In this document: positions 35,262 through 45,200 of the stretch, in pieces
Numbering within the stretch: the first letter of the stretch is position 1
Layout: the number at the start of each line of letters is the position of its first letter
Assembly (NCBI GenBank): GCA_947579605.1
Contig: OX388320.1
Location: 5,704,001 to 5,768,000 of the forward strand
Direction of reading: 5' to 3'
Length of the DNA stretch: 64,000 nucleotides
From: Athripsodes cinereus
Lineage: Eukaryota; Arthropoda; Insecta; Trichoptera; Leptoceridae
Position numbers and translations under genes: made by a program
Notes under the pieces: model-generated
The model's database searches: none
What the model saw: the letters and a program-made list of their open reading frames with translations, nothing else
Told to the model about the DNA's origin: nothing

Positions 35262-35560
35262 TGAGCGAGATCGAGACCATCAGTGAAAGACGGCTCATGC
35301 TTCGTTCAGCACAGGGTGAAGCAAAATGCAGACTGATTGAGCCATCTTGATCTCGCAAAACAGGCTTTGGAGATAGAGCGTTTAGTGTTGCGGGTCCCAG
35401 ATGTTGGAACAAGCTGCCTCTGTGTCTGCGAGAGGAGGTGAATGGAGAGAGTTTTAAAAGAGGACTGAAGACACACCTTTTTGCTGGCAGTTTCGGGTGA
35501 TGGATACGATATACGGCGCCCTTGAGATCATGTTATGAGTAAACGGCGCTTTACAAATTG
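35262..35560 (+). mobile_element. LINE 3' end, CR1/L2-like, copy 2
   Basis: Nearly identical to 16675-16979 across its length, with a small deletion (GGAGATAGAGCG for GGAGAGATAGAGCG). It ends in the same GGCGCTTTACAAATTG. The high identity of the two copies argues for fairly recent activity compared with other repeats here. Confidence 0.75.
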
Positions 35561-38204
35561 ATGACTTACATAGGTATTTATTTATTTCAATATAATGTGT
35601 CTATTGGTAATTGTGTTTTTATTGATTTTAGTTTCAAATATCAACAAATATTAAATCTGACCATTTTTTGTTTTCGTACAAGCATATGTGTACTAAATTA
35701 ATAAGAGATATCATTGGAAAGCAATGAATTTGCCCAATGTATATTACATTTTTGTCATTTGTACTCTATAAAATGTTTGTTCCATATACAGCAAAAAGTC
35801 TACGGCAAGTAAAAGTATTTTAGTTAATATTTAACTTTTATTATTTATTTTTCTAGTCTCCAAAGTTTGCAATTTGCCGTTATAAAGTACTTAGCATGTA
35901 TCTAATGTCATTTTCAGACACGTCGTAACACGTACCAATGGAAAACGTACACGCGTCTTTAGGATTTTCACTTTAATAATTATAAAGTACTTGTGAAAAC
36001 GAAAGACGTGTTTTAATCCTAGTCTGATGTGTCATATGAATTTGGCTGTCTCATTGATACACTGCATCGCAATATAGAACGGCTTATACAGATTTTTTTC
36101 AATGAATTACGTAATTATGAAAGCATAAAATATCATCTTAATAAATTTTTATCTTTCAAATATACCATTTTAAGTCATTCCATCATTATTATTGTTTTAA
36201 ATTCTATTTTTTTGTTTTTTTTTATTTTATTTTTGCCTTTTTATCAATTTATTAATTTATTCTTTTTTATCATTCAGTTTACTATGTATATTTTTGTTAC
36301 CGTATGGTTGAATTCCTAATTAGTGTTTGATAAGATTTTTTTATTGATGAGGCACGAAAAGGATGACATGTATGCTTATTACATGCTGTTAGTCCACTAG
36401 CTTCTCCATTTGTATGAAATGTCGCAATGGTATTTGCTAACATATACATAAAACATACAAATGCTTGAGGTAAAATAAAAGAGATAGACTAATCCAGAGA
36501 TTCTAATACTGATAGGTGGGAAACCCTCTTTTCAATTTTGATCTCTTTTACTTTCTGCATTTAATTTGTTGTTTGACTCCATTTTAATCGTTGATTATTG
36601 ACTAATGTATATGAAATAACCAGCGATTAATTTAACACTCCCTATATTATAGGGCATGTATCATTTGAAAAGAAAATAATTGTATAGCAATAATAGTCCT
36701 TGGATTCTAAATAATGTGAAGCATTTTATTATGATTATATTTGGATGTGAATATGTAATGATTTGCTAAATGTTTCAATACGACACAACCCCCTATCGGA
36801 CGAAACTACAATCAAAAAACTATCTATTCCTACTCTCAATAGATGTCGGTGGCTGTACCATTTTTTTGCATTCTGTCAAACATTTAAATTGAATTATATT
36901 GAACCCCCACATTACATACAAATATTAGAATAATAACTAAATAGTCATTCTCATTTATCTCTTTGAGTGATCATTCAGGATGAGTCATCGAAAGCGAAAA
37001 GTGTGAACCGATGGACGATCACTCAGGGTGACAGATGAAAGTATTACCATCATACATATTTTTCATTGTTGTTTGCTCCTTTCACTGAAACAACCATAAA
37101 CAATTTTTTTCCTAATGTTTGTCCCTATTCTCTATGAGTTAGTATCAAATGTCAAAATCATAAATAAAAGAGATAGCTTATTGCTTCTTGGAATGTTATC
37201 AATTTATTTTTTTCCATTTAATTCTAATTATTTTTTTTGTGAATATAGGCATGACAGTGAAAGTACAGTATGAAAAGTATGAACAGCTGTGTTCACTTTT
37301 GATGAACAGCTTCCGTCCTTTCACTTTGGATGATCGTCCAGATTGAAACAATGTAAACGCGTCTTTAGACAATATATTTTGATCGTAGTATTTTGTAAAC
37401 TATTTACTGCAAGGGTGTTTTTTTTTTTGACAAATATGTGTACAAACCCCAATTCTCATGTTTTAACATAATATTTTATTATTTTCTTGGTAATCCTATG
37501 TTCTTTTTGTTTTCATTAATTTTTATTTATTAGCTGTTACAAACTTTTACACTATTATGTTTATTTTGTTTCCATTTCATTACGAAAGTGGATCGCATAA
37601 TAATATTGTAATAATTTTGAAATACTCAAAATAAACTGCTAATTATGATATAATATATGTGTCAAATAATTTAATTTCATATTTAGCAACAGAAATAAAA
37701 AGTTTTAAGAATGTTTTGAATGCCATTTTCTTTATTTTTATTTTTAAAGTTGACAAAATTTTGCAAACATGGTCCACTTTGATTGTTTAACTAAGATATG
37801 TTGATAATGTATTTTTGGATGAACTGCATTTTAATTTTGTCTCAGATATTTGATTATTGTTACGTGTAATTTTCTTGTATTTTAATTGTTGCAAAGTTAA
37901 AAGCTTAACTATTTTGCAATGTGTCACACATCCTCTTTGTAAGAATGTTTATAAGTTGTATTATTTTGGTTCTCGCATTATTTTACACATAAGTTTTAAC
38001 GTGTAATGCTAACTGATAATATACAAAACTGATATCCAATATGTATTTATGTAAATGTCATTGTTTAAGTAAAAGTAATGCATTGGCTTATGATTTATTT
38101 TTATTATATCAAAGTCTTGTAAACTGTGATTGATGTTACGCATAATATTGATTTGTTGGTTACTTCATTATTTTTGTTTGTAATGAATTTAATATGCTAT
38201 GTTG
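35561..38204. other. Intergenic DNA, no gene seen
   Basis: AT-rich. About 36345-36440 is a partial SINE-like repeat (ATGTATGCTTATTACATG). Two ACGCGTCTTTAG blocks (about 35950 and 37361) may be ends of worn MITEs. The open frame 36029-36319 is Phe/Ile-rich low complexity, and is not accepted as a gene. Confidence 0.4.
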
Positions 38205-38515
38205 AAATTAATGCAATGTAATGAGAATTTTTGATGCAATGATTGGAATGGATGAAATGTAATGAGAATTTTTGGTATGATGATTGAGATGTATGGAATG
38301 TATTGAGAGGATTAAATGCAGATGAGTGAAATAAACAGAATCCAATAAGGTTTTTTATTATGATGATTGAAATCGATATAATGTAGTGAAAGTATTAAAT
38401 GCAGATGATTAGAATAAATGAAATGTAATAAGATTTTTAATGCAACGATTGGAATGTAATAAGAATTTTTGATGCTATGATTAGAATGGATGGAATGTAA
38501 TAAGATATTAACGCA
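38205..38515. repeat. Imperfect tandem repeat, about 40-45 bp unit
   Basis: The block GATGATTGGAATGGATGGAATGTAATGAGA with variants recurs about seven times with irregular spacing. Variants include GATGCAATGATTGG, ATTAAATGCAGATGA and TGTAATAAG. It resembles a decayed minisatellite and is the cause of the chance minus-strand frame at 38312-38572. Confidence 0.65.
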
Positions 38516-38584
38516 GTCAGCTTGAGTTAGTTTCATGATATTGTGTTCTTTTTCAAGACATTTGCATGCCAATTAGTACATATA

Positions 38585-39041
38585 CAGTGAAACCTCTATC
38601 TATCGTTTTTGAAGGGACCTATTGAAATAAACTATCGATGCGGGAAAACAATGAATGCGGGAGTATAGAAAAAATCACATTAATATGTATTTTAATGTTT
38701 AATATGTAGGTACATACGAGTATATAGGTTTATAAAAATGATACATGTTTCAAAAGTTATAAATCACAGCCGTAAAATAAAAGAAACACATAAAAGCACA
38801 TAAAAGACGACCGACAGAATCAACAAACTGTTCTTTCTTTCTCACTCGCTCTCCAATGTTTTTATACATAAATACGATTTTTTGGTGTAATTTAAACGGT
38901 CAATGCGATAAAATCAAATAGAAAAACGATGAATGCGATATATTTTTACGTGTTTTGTATGGAACTAATTCGGAACTGTAAAAAATAACGACAAATACGG
39001 GAAAACAATTATTCGAGGAACGATAGATAGAGGTTTCACTG
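38585..39041. mobile_element. pogo/Tigger-like MITE
   Basis: CAGTGAAACCTCTATCTATC at the left is exactly mirrored by GATAGATAGAGGTTTCACTG at the right, and both are flanked by TA (38583-38584, 39042-39043). CAGT..AACCTC ends with TA duplications are typical of pogo-type elements. The 457-bp interior holds repeated GATGCGGGAAAACAAT and CGATGAATGCG blocks and no transposase. Confidence 0.85.
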
Positions 39042-39234
39042 TAATGAATATTTGATCTGGTTATTTTTCCATTATATTTAATAAATAAATTTTCTTTCCT
39101 AGAAGTGTCTTCATTATTCTACCTCTAAAATATCACTGCATACACTAAGTTGATCTATGAATTGATTGTTACTGTAAGGTTTTCAATATATTTGCACTGT
39201 AGTGAAATAAATCATAGAGTGATAATATATTACA

Positions 39235-39240
39235 TTTATT
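39235..39240 (-). terminator. Candidate poly(A) signal of the CCDC142 homologue
   Basis: AATAAA on the minus strand lies only 13 nt after the stop codon at 39253-39255. If used, the 3' UTR would be under 50 nt. Confidence 0.4.
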
Positions 39241-39252
39241 ATTACATATATC

Positions 39253-42200
39253 TCACATAGTAATGGTCATACAACAAAAATGTCTACGTTTTTTAGCTTT
39301 CCCAGCTCTTAATGTCAGCCACTGTTGTTGATTTGGTACATACATTTCCGCTGGCATTAATTCTCCACAGTCTTCATTCTCGTTGTCTGAAATCAATGTA
39401 TTGTTGAAAACTTTTAATTCAAACACTGTACATAATGTAAAAAAAACTTATTCACTTCTACAATAATATTAATTAATTTGAGAATGATGTCTTTCGTCTT
39501 ATTAGGACATTGTCAATCAAATAGTAAATTAATGAGGTTAACAGTGTATTTAAAGATAAAAGATATTTCTCTTGAATTAATAGTATCTTCCTATCTATAC
39601 CCTCATGCCGTGTCCCAAGTGGGGTAGTCCTTGAGAATTTGATCCAGGTGCTTAAAACACTTAGTTCTTAGGTGTCTGCACTTTCTCACGCCTCTTTCAG
39701 ATAATTATACCCTCTTCGTTATCCTTTCATCACCCATGCGGTCCACGTGTCCAAAACCTGTGTAATTTATTTACTCGTATTCTATTCACTTCACTCCTCT
39801 TGCATCCACTCATTCTCCTAATATCCTCAATTTTGTCATACTTTATTTGGGATAATAATAAGAAAAAAATAAAATTTGGATGAAATTATAACTATCCTAC
39901 CTTGTACAGCAACCTTTTGATTTGGTGGTGTAACATCTTGCATTGATATTGGATCTCCTGGAGAATGTAATAAAAGTTTACCAACTCCTTCACACCTCCT
40001 GGAAAACATATAAAGTAATTTATAAGAAAAAATGAGAAAAATGCAGTCCGATATACATATGAAAAGTGACCGTTAACTTCATAATATAATCTCCAAGTTT
40101 TAATTGATAGATCCTGGGTTCCATTCCTTCCACTGATGATCTAATATCCACCATCAATGTTTTATATATTTAACATTATTTTTACCTCAATACTTCATTG
40201 TTAAGCATCTGCTTTCTTGTTATTTCTGTTACAACTTTGCATTCTGTTATCCAAACTCTCACTGCATCAAAATCGACCAATAACTGTTCCGCAGCTGCAT
40301 GACTAGAAGAATAATACAAATATATGGATGACCAATTGCACTATATCTTTTTTTTTAATATTTTACATTTAGTTTGTTGACACCAAATTATTCCTTTTCC
40401 TTTTATGAGTTTTCCACTCAATGGATAAGTACTCAACAGCCTTCAGCGGCAATAAGTTGGAACAGTGGCAAGAAGAAGAAGAAGGATAAGTACTCAACTA
40501 ATAAGGTGATTTATAGACCTTGCTGATTTTCAAGATATATCAAGAGTTGTTATTTATTTGTTATGTCGTCGTTGCATATTCAAAAGGAGACATGTGTGCA
40601 CATTTTTATTTGAGCATACTCTTTTGAAACTGTTCATTAAGGCATTAAAATTGTAGTTTGGACTTTTTATTGGCATGTGATATTATTCTTTTAGTGTTGA
40701 ATTTTAATATTTGAGACTAAGAATCACTTAATAAAATGTTATGAACAGTTTATTCTGGAAATGTCAAAACATTTATGAATTCACATGTCCCTTTTGAATA
40801 TGCAACGACGACGATGTGATACAATGATAGAAAAATTTAGAGATCTAAGGGGGAGGCCTATTTTCAAAACTAGATGCTCAAGTCTAATGAGAGAGATTGA
40901 AATTTGAATTATGCACACAAGTTTGGTATATTGAACAATTCAAAACGAGAAAATTTTAGTTATAATTACCTGAATTTGACTTTGTAAACATATATATGTT
41001 GTAGCCATGATTCACACATTATTTTCAGGATCATATTTACAATTAATTTATCACTCGTGGCTTTCACAACAGGCAAGAGTAATCTGTCTAAAAATTAAAA
41101 GGCAGTGGAATTAAAATTCAATAAATAAAAAAATATACTATAATATATCATCACGACATATCCCATAAGTGGACTAATTAATATGCTATAATAAAAGTCA
41201 TACAAATTCTCTTTTAGATTTTTTTTGACGAATGCCTACCTTATACAGGACATTCTAAAATTTACAAAAATGATTGGGGGACGTTCTGTTCCAACAGAAT
41301 CTTCTATCTATCTATACCATTATGGCATATCTCACAAGAAGGGTAGCCAGCAGATCTGAGGCCTGAGACAGTAACACATTTTTTTCACGTTACGTTTTCT
41401 TTCCGTTAGGGTTCAAATGCAGACGACGTTGCGCCAAAGTGTCAATTTTTGTAACTATTGTGTATCTTAGCAACGAAATTGACACTTGCTTGCAACTTCG
41501 TCTATACTCGAACGTAACGTGAAAATGTTTTATTGACTCAGGGCTCAGCAGCATTTAATAAATATGCGAGCTGTCCTCTCCATGCCAACAAAAAATTAAG
41601 ACATTCAGGATGAGTAGCAAACCTCATCGCTGAATTTAAAATGTGAAATTTCTTCATTTTTCGAACACCTGCCTTTTACAGAACACTTGAAAAGCTACCG
41701 AAATGAATGGGAGACCAATTTTTTGGCGGGTACTCCACGGCTTCTTAAATTTGTGAATTTATGAGTCAGTGGCAGATTTAGAAAAAACTCAAGGGGGGGG
41801 GGGGTTGCTAAAGATATCTTGAGCTACCTTTACTTTTATTGTAATAAAAAAAATAATCTAGTCACATGCAAAGTCACATCAATAGGCCCCGCAAGGGGAG
41901 GGGGGGCGCCCCCTATATGTATCCGCCACTGTTATGAGTACTGGCTAAATATGTCTTACCTAAATATTCGTGGACATATTTAGCATGTGCTGTCTGTGGA
42001 GGATATGTGATACCTCTCCAGGAAGCATTGGAAGGGAATATCATAGTGAGATGAGCCAAACTCATAGTACCACATATGGATGCCAGCACTTGGACGCATT
42101 CACTGGGAGCTTTCTGAAATGTTAAAAACAACAGTGAATTTAATGTCACTCTTTACTGTATTTTTCACACCTGCGTAAGTGAAAATCTTGAGAAAATCAC

Positions 42201-45200
42201 TCAATAAATATCTTATTTCAAATATCTCAAATGGGAAAACTATGTTTAGCATTAACTTTCGTCCATCCCATCATGGCATCTCCTACTAATGGGATAGCTA
42301 GTGGATCAACTACTTGTAATAAACATGAAAGTCGTCCTCTCCGTGCCAATAAAAACTAAGACAAACATCACATAACATGCATGGAAAATTCATGCATATC
42401 GAGCTAGTTCCAAACTAAGATATGATTCTTGTATTATGGATACAAATAGGAAGACACACAATGCACTTAACACGTATACATGTAACACCCAGACCCAGAA
42501 CAATTTGAAAAAGGTCAGTCTTCATTTTGCTCTGGGAATCGAACCCGGAACCTCGTGTCTCAAAGGCAAGAGCATTACTTCCATGTCACATCGGCCGCCT
42601 AATACCTGCCTTTTACAAATAACTCGAAAATTTACAGGAGATAGTGGGAGGCATAATCTTTATTGGGAACTAACTTTTACTTACCTTGAGTTTTTCAATA
42701 TTAACTTTTATCTCAGACACAAGTTTCTCTCTCATCTTGGCGCATACATGTTCATGAACTCCCAGTTTCCCTGTAAAAATTTAGCACTTATATAATTATC
42801 AATATAATAAAACTACCCATTCATCAATCTATGAACAAAAAATATGTTTTTCTGTACCTGAGTCTATGACTACGGTATGATCAGCAAACCTCAAGTTGGA
42901 TAGTTGCTCAAGACACATTTGTATGTCATTATGCATGATTCTGAAGAAGCAATCCATGTCCCATTGGTTAGCTAGCTTTCTGATCTCTGCCAAACACCAT
43001 AGTCGACATGTATGGATGGAGTGATCTATTAAATGTAACAAAATATTTATTGTTAACGCTTGATTAAAAAGTTAAGAGTAAAACTAAGTTTGATCAAAAA
43101 GTAAAGAGTAAAATTGTGCTTGATTTAAAAGTTAAGAGTAAGTTTGAGTAAAAAGAAAAATGTTAAACTGAGCATGATTAAAGAGTAAATACTAAAACTG
43201 AGTTTGATTACCAAGCCTATGTAGAGTAGGAATCTGTTCCACAAGAGGTAATTCATCAACTGGAGCCCCCATTATATAATCACAAGTCACTTCACATTGA
43301 TTACTCAGCATAACTAGATCCTGGAGCATCTCTGAGAAATAAGAACCCATCTGCGAACACTGTAACATAAAAAATATACAAATCATAGGTAATTGGGCAG
43401 AACTACAAATGTTGGAGAAGATGTGATTTATTTTAATTGATTCATAAAATTTGATTCTATGATTTTTTTTGTCAAGTCAGCATATTTTGCTCAGCTCAAA
43501 AAAGCTAAACTTGTGTTCTTTTAATTAATTATATTGAGACCCCTGTACTTGATATCAATAGTTAGATGATAAAGTTAAATGAACACATACTTCTGTGATA
43601 GACAATATCCCATATTGTTCACTTTTGACTGGGGTAGCTTGCAAATTGCCTCGAAAGCATAATCTGTAAAAAGCATAATACATTTTTTTATGATAAACCA
43701 GAAAAAATAAGATGATAATGAATTTGAATAACAATGTGACAAAACTTATCAAAAATAACTCTGTAGTTATATATTATATAGACTAATTTCATCAAGATTA
43801 TAAAAGAAATATCTACACGATCGTTAGTAAAAATAAAAAAAACACTCTTACCTAAATAACTTGTCCCAAGATGTTGATGAAACATGGCAACCCAAAGCAT
43901 CTGCTAAACTCTGCAGAGCTACCAACATCAGCTGAGGTCCATCTAAAAGTTTATTTCTATTTAATGTTAAAACTATTTTATAAATAATATATAGAATAGA
44001 GAAATATATTAGAGAAAAGTTTACATACTATTCGTATTTAATGACAGAAGCCATTCTCTTAAATGTTGACTCGAATGTGGTGGTCTAAAAGATAAAATAT
44101 AAATGCATAGGAGATTTTTAATGGTATTGTTTTTTAAAAATTAAATTTGTTGTATAATTAAGCACATATTTCGGTAAATGATGGATTACCTGGAAGCCAG
44201 TGGACTAGCACCCCACCAGAGTACAATGTGTTCAAGGAAACTTCCAACATCTCCCCATAAGATATTCTGATAATATTCCATAGTGTGGGAGGCTAAATCT
44301 TTACATATCTTCACTTCTCCTAAAAACAGAATGCAGAAATTACTATAATTATAACTAAAGAAATACATAGATTCTAAAACCAAAGTAACTCTCATTTACC
44401 TGCTTTAGTTTTCTTGATTCCATCACTACCAAATATACCGGGTGATATTCTCAATGCAGTTTCTAAAACAACTTCTACATAAATATCTTCTCTTTCAATT
44501 AAGTCATGCAATGTAGACACCCCTAGAAAATATAACAGAATTCATAGAAAGTAAGAAACACAACTGCTACATTATATTATAAATTTCAACTTCTAATCTA
44601 TTTACATAATATGTAACATATATTATATTATTTTTGTATATACATATTTGATCTCATATTACTCATCTTTACAACGTTAATATTTTAATGCATTAATGAT
44701 TTTGTAATTGAAATCACATATTTAGAATATTTACTAATTTTTTATTGTTTTACTTGATTTGGGCACAAAGTAAAGATGACAAAACCAATTGAGATATCTG
44801 AGAAATTACATGTATGAATTTCTCCAGTAGCTCACCTGTACAATGATAAGGTGTATCACTATCTTCATAATATTCATTGAGGGAAGTGTAAGGGTGTTCA
44901 CTTTCCGATGTAGGTTCAAAAGGAGAAGGAGACAACAGCTGATCATCTCTTATTTCATTCAGATTATTCCTTGTCTCAACCAATTGCTTGTTAAATGCTT
45001 CTTCATCTACATTACACGATTCATCTTTAGGTCCCTTAGTGGTAATCTTTGGAATGCATAAATTGTTTGGATTATGTTGGTCATTAGTATTTTTTCTATC
45101 TTTATCTATTGGTGGTGTCATGTGTTTTGTTAAAGCTCTATAATGATAAGATATAGAAATATTAGAATTGTTGTAAAGAGAAATTCGGATGTTGAAAAGG

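Noticed and set aside
36029..36319. 96-codon plus-strand frame resembling a membrane protein
   Set aside because: The Phe/Ile/Leu-rich stretch is what T-rich DNA encodes by chance. It has no neighbours or motifs.
42530..42600. tRNA-like stretch with a perfect B box
   Set aside because: It is the head of a minus-strand SINE inserted in another repeat. Stems do not pair as a tRNA requires.
43055..43205. CRISPR-like repeated units
   Set aside because: Imperfect tandem units without spacers, inside an intron of a eukaryotic gene.
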